A DNA stretch of 14,259 nucleotides, from the NCBI GenBank assembly GCA_903925985.1, contig CAIYHK010000066.1, positions 1 to 14,259 on the forward strand. Direction: 5' to 3'. A program made the translations under genes and the position numbers. The notes under the pieces were generated by a model. It was not told the origin of the DNA, did not search any database, and saw nothing but the letters and a program-made list of their open reading frames with translations. Each line of letters starts with the position of its first letter. Position 1 is the stretch's first letter. Shown here piece by piece: positions 5,737 to 13,420 of the stretch. Source of the stretch: an uncultured Actinomycetes bacterium (GTDB taxonomy: Bacteria; Actinomycetota; Acidimicrobiia; Acidimicrobiales; Ilumatobacteraceae).

Positions 5737-6495
5737 ATGAATGGCTCTTTCCGCTCCGATGGTTTAGAGCTACAGCGTTATCTCGCGCCAGCACCTAATC
5801 GTGTTGGCCGAGCACCTGGTGTGATCCTGTGCCACGGATTTCCAATTGGCCCTCTCGATGCGCGCCAGTCGGGTGTCACATTCCCCGAACTCATAGACCG
5901 AGTTTCAAATGAGCTCACATGGAACGCGATGACGTTCACGTTCCGTGGCTGTGGCAATAGCGAGGGCAGCTTCTCATTGCAGGGTTGGGTGGACGATCTA
6001 CGGGCAGCAATTGATCACATGGTTGAGGAATGCAATCCATCCGGCTTGTGGTTAGTCGGAGCAAATACCGGTGGATCAATTTCAATTTGTGTTGCTGCTG
6101 ATGACCCGCGAGTCAGTGGTGCTGCACTTTTAAGCCCACGATCGGATTTTGACGATTGGGCTGAGCACCCACGTAGATTTCTCGAGCACGCAAGAGAAAT
6201 TGGAGCCATTCGTGATCCAAAGTTCCCGTCGAGCGTTGACGAATGGTCGCGAGAGTTGCGTCGCTTCAGGCCCCTTGACGCAGCGCGAAGGTTTGCGCCA
6301 CGACCATTGTTGGTGATGCATGGTGATGATGACGAAAGCGTGCCGGCATCGGAATCACGAGCACTCTCGCTGGCTCATGGCAATGCCGAGCTACGAATCA
6401 TTCCTGGTGCTGGCCATCGCTTGCGTCACGACCCAAGGGCGATTTCGGTGTTGATCGGTTGGCTGGATCGCCAAGATACGAGGATTGCGCGCTAA
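5737..6495 (+). CDS. Alpha/beta-hydrolase-fold protein lacking the serine nucleophile
   Basis: The 252-residue protein has the alpha/beta-hydrolase order: oxyanion strand VILCHGFP (29-36), the RGCGNSEG loop (70-77), nucleophile elbow LVGANTGG (106-113), HGDDDESVP with the likely acid D199, and GAGH with H227. The elbow normally reads GxSxG; here it is G108-A-N110-T-G112, with Asn where Ser, Asp or Cys should act. The codon is AAT, one transition from AGT (Ser). The acid and histidine remain, so this is either a recently altered enzyme, a non-hydrolytic member, or a binding protein. Most relatives with this loop set are esterase/dienelactone-hydrolase-like. It follows the 74-residue gene by 8 bases. 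Its TAA overlaps the stop of galE by 4 bases. Confidence 0.87.
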   Translation: MNGSFRSDGLELQRYLAPAPNRVGRAPGVILCHGFPIGPLDARQSGVTFPELIDRVSNELTWNAMTFTFRGCGNSEGSFSLQGWVDDLRAAIDHMVEECNPSGLWLVGANTGGSISICVAADDPRVSGAALLSPRSDFDDWAEHPRRFLEHAREIGAIRDPKFPSSVDEWSRELRRFRPLDAARRFAPRPLLVMHGDDDESVPASESRALSLAHGNAELRIIPGAGHRLRHDPRAISVLIGWLDRQDTRIAR

Positions 6496-7460
6496 CTAGA
6501 AGTTGAGTGCCAGCGATATGCGGACTCAATGATTGCATCGAGTCCGTGCGTGGCCTTCCAGCCAAGTACGCGTTCACAGTTTGCGGGATCGGCGAAAGTA
6601 GCACTGGGATCTCCTGCGCGTCGGGGCCTAAATGTGTGGGGAACTGCTTGGCCTGTGATGCGTTCTGTGGCCTTCAACACTTCGAGTACGGAAGAGCCGG
6701 TACCGGTTCCTGCATTGACTGCAGTGGTTGGACCACCGCTGTGGAGATACTCGATTGCCTTCACATGCGCTGCTGCAAGATCTTCAACGTGGATGTAATC
6801 CCTAACCGCCGTGCCATCAGGAGTTGGGTAGTCCGTACCAAAAATCTCAAGTGGTCCACGCTTGCCAAGTAGTGCTTTCATCACGATCGGAATGAGATTC
6901 AAAGTCACGGTCCAGTCTTCACCGATTGCGCCATCCATTGAAGCGCCAGCAGCGTTGAAGTACCTCAAGCTGACTGACTTCATTCCGTGGGTTTTGTCGA
7001 ACCAACCAAGCACCTTCTCGGCCATTGCTTTGGTGTCTGCATATATCGATTCGGGGCTAATTGGGGCGGATTCTGTTACGGGTACAACTGCCGGGGTGCC
7101 ATAGACAGAGCACGATGAAGAGAACACGATTTTGTCTACATCGCTTGCGGTGAGAGCTTCAGCTAGAGAGGAAGTGCCAGCAACATTGTTGCGAATATAC
7201 CTCGCTGGTTTTTCCATCGACTCGCCAACACTTTTGTAGGCAGCGAAGTGCACACATGAGGTCACCGAGTACTTGCGGCAGGTATCCGCGACAAGATCAA
7301 AATCGGCGATATCGCCGACAACAAGAGGCGCACCGAGGACTGCGTCTTTGCTTCCAAACTCCAATGAGTCGAGTATCACGATGTCGTAACCGGCGTTGCG
7401 GAGAGCGCGTGCAGTGTGCGAACCAATGTAGCCAGCGCCACCAGTGACCAAAACCGTCAT
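6492..7460 (-). CDS. galE: UDP-glucose 4-epimerase
   Basis: The 322-residue protein is a full-length extended short-chain dehydrogenase/epimerase. The NAD-binding motif GGAGYIG is at residues 7-13, the catalytic region SSSCSVYG at 114-121 (S116), and the YxxxK pair is Y140 and K144. The NAAGA segment after LRYFN and the RDYIHVEDLA block are characteristic of GalE. It interconverts UDP-glucose and UDP-galactose in the cytoplasm, feeding galactose catabolism and cell-envelope sugars. Related UDP-sugar epimerases have the same motifs, so exact substrate preference is inferred. Its ATG (7460-7458) overlaps the TGA of the upstream HhH-GPD gene, so the two are translationally coupled. Its TAG overlaps the TAA of the convergent hydrolase gene. 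Confidence 0.95.
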   Translation of the reverse strand: MTVLVTGGAGYIGSHTARALRNAGYDIVILDSLEFGSKDAVLGAPLVVGDIADFDLVADTCRKYSVTSCVHFAAYKSVGESMEKPARYIRNNVAGTSSLAEALTASDVDKIVFSSSCSVYGTPAVVPVTESAPISPESIYADTKAMAEKVLGWFDKTHGMKSVSLRYFNAAGASMDGAIGEDWTVTLNLIPIVMKALLGKRGPLEIFGTDYPTPDGTAVRDYIHVEDLAAAHVKAIEYLHSGGPTTAVNAGTGTGSSVLEVLKATERITGQAVPHTFRPRRAGDPSATFADPANCERVLGWKATHGLDAIIESAYRWHSTSS

Positions 7461-8062
7461 TTCTTTGCGACCTTCTTCAAGGGTCGACCCTGCTTGTCGA
7501 GATCGGCGGCTTTCTCAGCTTTTTTCCATGCACGAACTTTGAGCAGGGTCTCTGGGCTCGTGATATCGGCAACTGTGCGGAAATTCTTGTCGCTAAATGG
7601 TGCAGCAACTTTTTCCCAACCCTTTGGTTTAACGGCGAATCGTTTGGCTAGTAGTGCAATGAAGATTCGTGCCTTTTCGTCACCGTAGCCAGGCAAGACA
7701 CGTAGCCGCTTGTACAAGTCTTCAGCATCATCAACACCTGCCCAGATGTTGGAGCCTTTATTCTTGTATTCGTCGGCAACAATTGCACACAGCTCGTGAA
7801 TACGGCGTGCCATCGAGGCAGGAAAGCGATGGATCGCTGGCTTCTCGGCACAAATTGAAACAAACTCCTCTTGGTCGAATTCGGCGATCTTTGCAGGGTT
7901 TAGGTGCCCGATGCGTTGCTTGATCGTGAATGGGCCCGTGAACGCCCACTCCATTGGAACTTGCTGATCCAGCAACATTCCGACGAGGAGTGCGGTGCCG
8001 TCGCGATTCAACAAGGCGTCAGCTTTTTCGTTACCGGTGATGTACAAGGTGCCGTTGCTCAC
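7457..8062 (-). CDS. HhH-GPD superfamily base-excision-repair-like protein
   Basis: The 201-residue protein matches the small, largely actinobacterial HhH-GPD family with the N-terminal block LLVGMLLDQQVPMEWAF (about 25-41). The helix-hairpin-helix motif is LPGYGDEKA at 123-131. This family resembles DNA glycosylases such as MutY, Nth and AlkA, but the catalytic Asp normally about 15-20 residues after the hairpin is not evident: KRFAVKPKGWE follows instead. There are no four-cysteine Fe-S ligands. The C-terminus is lysine-rich (KKAEKAADLDKQGRPLKK), consistent with DNA contact. Activity on damaged bases is therefore uncertain. The start is GTG at 8062; the gene overlaps galE by 4 bases and follows aceE by 54 bases. 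Confidence 0.85.
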   Translation of the reverse strand: MSNGTLYITGNEKADALLNRDGTALLVGMLLDQQVPMEWAFTGPFTIKQRIGHLNPAKIAEFDQEEFVSICAEKPAIHRFPASMARRIHELCAIVADEYKNKGSNIWAGVDDAEDLYKRLRVLPGYGDEKARIFIALLAKRFAVKPKGWEKVAAPFSDKNFRTVADITSPETLLKVRAWKKAEKAADLDKQGRPLKKVAKK

Positions 8063-8075
8063 GCCCTACAGGCTA

Positions 8076-8093
8076 TTGACAAATGCTTGACAA
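8076..8093. repeat. Short direct repeat upstream of the HhH-GPD gene
   Basis: TTGACAA occurs at 8076-8082 and 8087-8093, an 11-bp period. On the minus strand this is TTGTCAA twice, 14 bases upstream of the GTG start of the HhH-GPD gene. One-turn spacing of identical 7-mers suits a repressor or activator site. No convincing -10 element is placed relative to either copy. Chance is possible for so short a pair. Confidence 0.35.
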
Positions 8094-8116
8094 TCGTGGT
8101 GATGCGCTGAAATTAC

Positions 8117-10849
8117 TCAGTCCACCCAAGGCGCCACTGATTCGGTATCAATTGCGAAGCGCGTGATGGCATCAGCTACCACCTTGGCTTCCACGTGACC
8201 CGCATTGCTCAAAGCGCTGAGGACTGCAACAACCACGTGACCTGCATTGATTTCAAAGTGCTTGCGTAATGATTCGCGAGTGTCACTGCGTCCCATTCCG
8301 TCAGTTCCAAGCGGCACAAAGTCTCGGTTGGGCAAGAATCGAGCCACCTGCTCTGGCACTGCGCGCATGAAATCTGAGACCGCAACGATCGGCCCATCGG
8401 AATCGGCGAGCAATTTGGTCACCAACGGAGTTCGCTTTGGCTGGGTTGGATGGAGCCTGTTCCAGCGTTCGGTTTCTAGCGCGTCTTCGCGCAGACGCTT
8501 GTAAGAAGTTGCAGACCACAAGTCGGCAGCAATGCCATAGTCGGCTTCAAGAATGGCGGCTGCTTCACGGGCAGCAGTGTGGGCAGAGCCGGAAAACAAG
8601 ATCGTGGCTTTCTTGCCGCTTGAGGTTGCTGCTTGCCATTTGTAGAGACCAGCAACTATTCGCTGCTCCAAGTCAGCAAGCTGTGGTGCTGGTGGCATTA
8701 CATAATTCTCGTTGTAGAGAGTTATGTAATAGAAGATGTCTTCGGGCGACTCTCCATACATGCGGTTAATGCCGTTACGGATGATCGCTGCAACTTCGTA
8801 TGCGAATGCCGGATCGTAGGCTTGGCATGCAGGAATGGTGCTTGCCAACAGCAAGCTGTGTCCGTCTTGATGCTGGAGCCCTTCACCCATCAGTGTGGTT
8901 CGGCCTGCTGTAGCACCCATCAAGAATCCACGGGCACGAATATCGGCAGCCTGCCATGCGAGATCACCTATGCGTTGGAAACCGAACATCGAATAGAAGG
9001 TGTAGAACGGAACCATCGGCACGCCACGAGTTGAATAACTAGTGCCAGCGGCAATGAATGACGCCATTGATCCAGCTTCGGTGATGCCCTCTTCGAGGAT
9101 CTGACCCTCTGCAGACTCGGCATAAGACAGCAATAGGTCATGGTCAACTGGCTCGTATTTCTGTCCTTGTGATGCATAGATCTTTAACTCACGAAATAGC
9201 GAATCCATGCCGAAGGTCCTCGCTTCGTCAGGAACAATCGGTACAACGCGGGGACCAAATTTTTCATCTCGCGCAAGGTTGCGTAGCAATCGTGTAAAGC
9301 CCATGGTTGTGCTTACTGCTTGCTCGCCAGAACCAGCGTAAAGATCAGAGAACGCCGCATCAGACGGCAATTCAAGCGGCTTGCGAATGCGATTTATACG
9401 ACGCGGGACAGAACCGCCAAGTGCGCGGCGTCGTTCAATCATGTACTGATACTCGACGCTGTCAGCGCTGGGGCGGAAGTAAGGCGGCTCACCGGTCTCG
9501 GCTGCCTTCTCTAAGACATGATCAGGAATTTCTTCTTGTAGGTACAACGTGTCACGTAGTGCACGCAACTGATCGGTATTCATCTTCTTGATCTGGTGGG
9601 TTGCATTACGACCTTCGATCTCTGCACCGAGGGTCCAGCCCTTAACGGTCTTGCAGAGAATTACTGTGGGGCGTCCCGAGCCGCGGTTGTCCCAAGCAGC
9701 TTTGTATGCGGCGTAAAGCTTGCGATAGTCATGCCCACCTCGGGGCAGGACACGCAACTCGTCATCCGATAGATGGGCAACCATTTGCCGCAATCGCGGA
9801 TCGGGGCCAAAGAAGTTTTCACGAATGTAATTGCCATCTTCGACCGTGTACCGCTGGAACTCACCATCAACAGTTGAGTTCATCTTGTTGAGCAAAACGC
9901 CGTCAACATCGCGGGCCAACAGATCATCCCAACGTGAACCCCAGATGACTTTGATGACATTCCAGCCTGCACCGCGGAATACTGCCTCGAGTTCCTGGAT
10001 TACTTTGCCGTTGCCACGCACTGGGCCGTCAAGGCGTTGCAAGTTGCAGTTGACTACAAAGATCAAATTGTCGAGTTGCTCGCGCGCGGCCAGCGAAATT
10101 GCACCAAGGGTTTCTGGTTCATCACACTCACCGTCACCGATGAACGCCCAAACGCGGCTACCACTTGAGTCATCCAACTTGCGATTCTTCAGATAACGGT
10201 TAAAGCGCGCGTGGTACAAAGCAGTAATTGGGCCAAGACCCATAGAAACGGTGGGGAATTCCCAGAACTCAGGCATCAATCTCGGATGCGGGTACGACGA
10301 AAGGCCGCGTCCACCACGACCGATCTCGCGCCGGAAATGATCGAGATCATCTTCGGAGAGCCGACCCTCAAGAAATGCGCGCGCATAGATGCCAGGGGCT
10401 GCGTGTCCCTGAAAGTAGACGTGATCACCAGCATTACCGTCATCTTTGCCACGGAAGAAGTGATTGAAGCCGATCTCGTAAAGACTCGCCGAGCTGGCAA
10501 AGGTTGATAAGTGACCGCCGATTCCTTCAGCGATGTTGTTTGCACGCACCACCATTGCGGCAGCGTTCCAACGGATGTAAGCACGAATGCGGCGTTCAAT
10601 GTGCTCATCGCCTGGAAACCACGGCTCTTGCTCGCGTGGGATTGTGTTCACATACGGAGTGGACACAGTGGCCGGGAACGAAACCTGACTCTCCTGTGCT
10701 CGCGCAAGCAAACGTGAGAGTAGATAGCGAGCGCGATTCTTTCCGTATGTGTCAATTACCGAGTCAAGAGAGTCGAGCCACTCTTGTGTCTCGCCGGGAT
10801 CGATGTCGGGCAACTGGTGAAATGAACCGTCAAAAAGCATTGGGTTCAT
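8117..10849 (-). CDS. aceE: Pyruvate dehydrogenase E1 component, homodimeric type
   Basis: The 910-residue protein is full length for the homodimeric, E. coli-like E1 of pyruvate dehydrogenase. The thiamine diphosphate motif runs from G238-D-G to N267-C-N (GDGECDE...FVVNCN). H113 in GGHLSTFASS and H149 in YFQGHAAPG match the catalytic histidines of the family. It decarboxylates pyruvate and reductively acetylates the lipoyl group of the E2 component. The ATG at 10849 (MNPMLF) was chosen; a second ATG three codons later is possible. It stands alone: neither E2 nor E3 is nearby, a common arrangement in actinobacteria. It diverges from rnhA across a 98-bp gap with no clear Shine-Dalgarno sequence for aceE. 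Confidence 0.97.
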   Translation of the reverse strand: MNPMLFDGSFHQLPDIDPGETQEWLDSLDSVIDTYGKNRARYLLSRLLARAQESQVSFPATVSTPYVNTIPREQEPWFPGDEHIERRIRAYIRWNAAAMVVRANNIAEGIGGHLSTFASSASLYEIGFNHFFRGKDDGNAGDHVYFQGHAAPGIYARAFLEGRLSEDDLDHFRREIGRGGRGLSSYPHPRLMPEFWEFPTVSMGLGPITALYHARFNRYLKNRKLDDSSGSRVWAFIGDGECDEPETLGAISLAAREQLDNLIFVVNCNLQRLDGPVRGNGKVIQELEAVFRGAGWNVIKVIWGSRWDDLLARDVDGVLLNKMNSTVDGEFQRYTVEDGNYIRENFFGPDPRLRQMVAHLSDDELRVLPRGGHDYRKLYAAYKAAWDNRGSGRPTVILCKTVKGWTLGAEIEGRNATHQIKKMNTDQLRALRDTLYLQEEIPDHVLEKAAETGEPPYFRPSADSVEYQYMIERRRALGGSVPRRINRIRKPLELPSDAAFSDLYAGSGEQAVSTTMGFTRLLRNLARDEKFGPRVVPIVPDEARTFGMDSLFRELKIYASQGQKYEPVDHDLLLSYAESAEGQILEEGITEAGSMASFIAAGTSYSTRGVPMVPFYTFYSMFGFQRIGDLAWQAADIRARGFLMGATAGRTTLMGEGLQHQDGHSLLLASTIPACQAYDPAFAYEVAAIIRNGINRMYGESPEDIFYYITLYNENYVMPPAPQLADLEQRIVAGLYKWQAATSSGKKATILFSGSAHTAAREAAAILEADYGIAADLWSATSYKRLREDALETERWNRLHPTQPKRTPLVTKLLADSDGPIVAVSDFMRAVPEQVARFLPNRDFVPLGTDGMGRSDTRESLRKHFEINAGHVVVAVLSALSNAGHVEAKVVADAITRFAIDTESVAPWVD

Positions 10850-10947
10850 TTTGGCAGGGTTACCGAGTGGTTAGTGCTGCAACAAATTCGACTTTCTGGA
10901 CGCACAATGTCGCACGCGTGTCAAATATTTCGGGCAGGATTGAACGA

Positions 10948-11382
10948 ATGTCAGTAACGATCTACACCGATGGTGCTTGTTCAGGTAATCCCGGGCCAGG
11001 CGGTTGGGCGTGGGCCGTAGCGCCACATGGTGACCCACGTGCTTCGGGTGGTGACTCGCATACAACGAACCAACGCATGGAGTTGTTGGCAGTTGTTGAA
11101 GCTCTTGCAGCATTCTCTGCCGACACTTCGATTGTGATTTGTTCTGACAGCACCTACGTGGTCAATTGCTTCAAGGATCAATGGTGGAAGGGTTGGATAA
11201 ATAGGGGCTGGAAGAATAGTCAGCGCCAGCCAGTTGCCAACCGTGACCTGTGGGAGCCCCTAATTGAGACTGTGAACGCACGTGGCAATGTGACATTCAC
11301 TTGGGTCAAGGGCCATTCCGGAGACCCGATGAACGATCTCGTGGATTCCCTTGCTGTGGCTGCTATTGACTCGTTTCGCTGA
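10948..11382 (+). CDS. rnhA: Ribonuclease HI
   Basis: The 144-residue protein is a complete single-domain RNase HI, which cuts the RNA strand of RNA-DNA hybrids during replication and repair. The acidic catalytic set is D8 in YTDGACSGNPGPGG, E45 in QRMELLAV, D67 in SDSTYV, and D133 in the MNDLVDSLA block, with H123 in KGHSG. The basic protrusion WWKGWINRGWKNSQ (79-92) that binds the hybrid is present. The frame is open to 10504, but that region lies within aceE, and homology starts at MSVTIYTDG. An AGGA at 10936-10939 lies 8 bases before the ATG at 10948 and fits a ribosome binding site. It diverges from aceE. Confidence 0.96.
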   Translation: MSVTIYTDGACSGNPGPGGWAWAVAPHGDPRASGGDSHTTNQRMELLAVVEALAAFSADTSIVICSDSTYVVNCFKDQWWKGWINRGWKNSQRQPVANRDLWEPLIETVNARGNVTFTWVKGHSGDPMNDLVDSLAVAAIDSFR

Positions 11383-11427
11383 CTTTTCGTTTAGCCAACG
11401 GCCAACTCCAGTGCATACGCTGTGGGC

Positions 11428-12204
11428 ATGGAAATCAACGGCAAAGTAGCAATCGTCACGGGTGGCTCCTCGGGCATCGGAGCGGCATCAGTCCGACTTC
11501 TCGCTGCACGAGGAATGAAGGTTCTCGTGGCTGACATCAATGAAGAAAAAGGCAATGCAATCGCCAAGGAAGTGGGTGGAGCATTCGCCAAGGTGGATGT
11601 GACCAGCACCGATCAGATCACCGACGCCATCGACATGGCTCGCTCTATGGGCGAAGTATGGGCACTCGTCAACTCTGCGGGTTTTGGTTGGGCGCAACGC
11701 ACGATCGGCAAAGACGGTTCATACGAGTCGGCACACAGCCTTGATGCGTTCAAGCGTGTGATTGATCTCAACTTGATCGGCACTTTTGACTTTCTACGCC
11801 TCACTGCAACCGCAATGAGCCAGAACAGCCCCGATGCTGATGGCCAACGCGGATCAATCGTGAATATCGCATCGGTTGCCGCATTTGATGGTCAAATCGG
11901 TCAGGCTTCTTACTCTGCTTCGAAAGGTGGGGTAGTGGGTATGACCCTGCCAATCGCCCGCGATCTTGGCGCAGTTGGAGTTCGCGTGAACACTGTTGCT
12001 CCTGGCCTCATTGACACCCCGATCTATGGCGAGGGTGAGCGCGCCGAAGAGTTCAAGGCAAAGTTGGCAAAAGACGTGGTGTTCCCACATCGCCTCGGTA
12101 AGCCTGAAGAGTTGGCATCGATGGTGCTTGAGTGCATCGCAAACTCATACATGAACGGTCAGGTAATACGAGTCGACGGAGGAATTCGCCTACCTCCTAA
12201 GTGA
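11428..12204 (+). CDS. Short-chain dehydrogenase, 3-hydroxyacyl-CoA dehydrogenase-like
   Basis: The 258-residue protein is a classical short-chain dehydrogenase: coenzyme motif TGGSSGIG (11-18), NSAG (82-85), N115, and the catalytic S149, Y162 and K166 in YSASK. An acidic residue in VADINE (about 35-39) after the second strand favours NAD over NADP. The pattern fits the 3-hydroxy-2-methylbutyryl-CoA or type II 3-hydroxyacyl-CoA dehydrogenase branch, which oxidises hydroxyacyl-CoA in fatty and branched-chain acid breakdown. That assignment is from overall resemblance, and other SDR activities are possible. ATG at 11428 was chosen over the in-frame GTG six bases upstream; no strong ribosome binding site separates them. 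It follows rnhA in the same direction after 45 bases. Its stop is 4 bases from that of the convergent ArgJ-like gene. Confidence 0.9.
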   Translation: MEINGKVAIVTGGSSGIGAASVRLLAARGMKVLVADINEEKGNAIAKEVGGAFAKVDVTSTDQITDAIDMARSMGEVWALVNSAGFGWAQRTIGKDGSYESAHSLDAFKRVIDLNLIGTFDFLRLTATAMSQNSPDADGQRGSIVNIASVAAFDGQIGQASYSASKGGVVGMTLPIARDLGAVGVRVNTVAPGLIDTPIYGEGERAEEFKAKLAKDVVFPHRLGKPEELASMVLECIANSYMNGQVIRVDGGIRLPPK

Positions 12205-12208
12205 CACG

Positions 12209-13381
12209 TCACGTCGTGTAGTCGGCGTTGATCCTCACATATCCGTCGGTCAGGTCGCAGCCCCAAACGGTGGCTGCGGCCTTTCCTGTTTTCAGACTCA
12301 CATGAATTCGAACTTCGTCTCCACGCATGTACTGAGCGAGGTTGTTGAGACCTGATTCATCAACCGGAGTTGGGTAAACCTCTTGATCACCAAATCGGAT
12401 CACAACTTCATCGGCATCAATATCTGCGTACTGGCTGCATTTACCCACCGCCATCGCAACCCGGCCCCAATTCGGATCGGCACCGTGTACTGCAGTCTTT
12501 ACAAGCGGTGAATTGACAATCGCTTTAGCAACCACTTTCGCTTGGTTGTAATCGTGTGCGTGGTCAACGTGTACTTCAATCAATTTCTCGGCGCCTTCGC
12601 CGTCTCTTGCAACTTGTTTGGTGAGTGACTCCAGCACCTCAAACAGAGCTGATTCAAAGTCTTCAAGTGCGACGTGTCCAGCAACACCACTTGCCATCAC
12701 AATTGCCGTATCACTAGTTGAGGTATCGGTATCGACCGACACACAGTTGAAAGTTCGATCGATAACTCTTCGGAACACCTTGTCTAAATCGGTTGACTCA
12801 ATTGATGCGTCAGTGAAGATAAGGGTGATCAGGGTTGCCATGTCTGGCTCAATCATCCCTACGCCTTTTGCCACTCCAACAATTCGTGCACCAGTTGCAG
12901 CAATCTTTGCTTCGGCGATCTTGGCAACAGTGTCGGTGGTCATGATGCCATGGGCCACAGCAGAGGCACTGGGGGTAGCACGAAGTGTTCCTAACGAGCG
13001 GAGGCCGCGTCGCACGACATCCATCGGATAACGCCGACCTATGACGCCCGTTGAAGCAATAAGCACTTCATGTGGATCGCAGCCAATATGCGCGGCGACA
13101 CCCTGCACAACTTCAATAGCATCGTCGCGCCCAACTTGGCCGTTGGCCACATTTGCATTCTTGGACAGGACGGTTACAGCTCGGGCCGTTCCGCTCTCGA
13201 GGTGGCGCCTGCTGAGCACAACACTTGGCCCCGCAAAGCGGCTCTTGGTAAATACGCCCGCTGCGGCACATTGGTGGTCGGCAATCACGAGAGTGAAGTC
13301 ATTTGTTGAGTCTTTAATGCCGAAATTGGTCACGATGCTCGTGAACCCCGCCGGCAAATCAACATCGGGCGCAATTCCCAT
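12209..13381 (-). CDS. argJ: ArgJ-family N-acetyltransferase (ornithine/glutamate acetyltransferase-like)
   Basis: The 390-residue protein is a full-length ornithine acetyltransferase (OAT). The self-cleavage and nucleophile site is GMIEPDMATL with T183, the oxyanion-hole pair is T111-G112 in STGVIG, E262 is in DGEGA, and the C-terminus ends YVRINADYTT. These Ntn-hydrolase-like enzymes self-cut at the Thr and move acetyl between N-acetylornithine and glutamate in arginine synthesis. The usually conserved NANACTG loop reads NANVANG here (75-81), and KGxGM is followed by IEP. No other arg gene is adjacent, and a hydantoinase diverges from it after 39 bases, so a different N-acylated substrate is possible. 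Start is ATG at 13381. Confidence 0.88.
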   Translation of the reverse strand: MGIAPDVDLPAGFTSIVTNFGIKDSTNDFTLVIADHQCAAAGVFTKSRFAGPSVVLSRRHLESGTARAVTVLSKNANVANGQVGRDDAIEVVQGVAAHIGCDPHEVLIASTGVIGRRYPMDVVRRGLRSLGTLRATPSASAVAHGIMTTDTVAKIAEAKIAATGARIVGVAKGVGMIEPDMATLITLIFTDASIESTDLDKVFRRVIDRTFNCVSVDTDTSTSDTAIVMASGVAGHVALEDFESALFEVLESLTKQVARDGEGAEKLIEVHVDHAHDYNQAKVVAKAIVNSPLVKTAVHGADPNWGRVAMAVGKCSQYADIDADEVVIRFGDQEVYPTPVDESGLNNLAQYMRGDEVRIHVSLKTGKAAATVWGCDLTDGYVRINADYTT

Positions 13382-13420
13382 GACTTCGAGTCTGCCACCT
13401 GTGGGTTTACGATCGAAGAC

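Noticed and set aside
8076-8092. Two TTGACA hexamers as plus-strand -35 promoter elements
   Set aside because: There is no plus-strand gene downstream; the region ahead is the 3' end of aceE on the other strand.
8247-10507. Several plus-strand and minus-strand frames of 60-130 codons inside aceE
   Set aside because: All are alternative frames of the 910-residue E1 gene with no recognisable motifs.
10919-10924. Minus-strand TTGACA as the aceE -35 box
   Set aside because: No acceptable -10 hexamer lies 16-18 bp downstream.
10504-10947. Long N-terminal extension of RNase HI
   Set aside because: Most of it is antisense to aceE; the RNase H fold starts at 10948 with a reasonable ribosome binding site.
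12201-12212. GTGAC-GTCAC inverted repeat at the SDR/ArgJ convergence as a terminator
   Set aside because: A 5-bp stem around a 2-base centre with no U-tract; it is mostly made by the two facing TGA stop codons.
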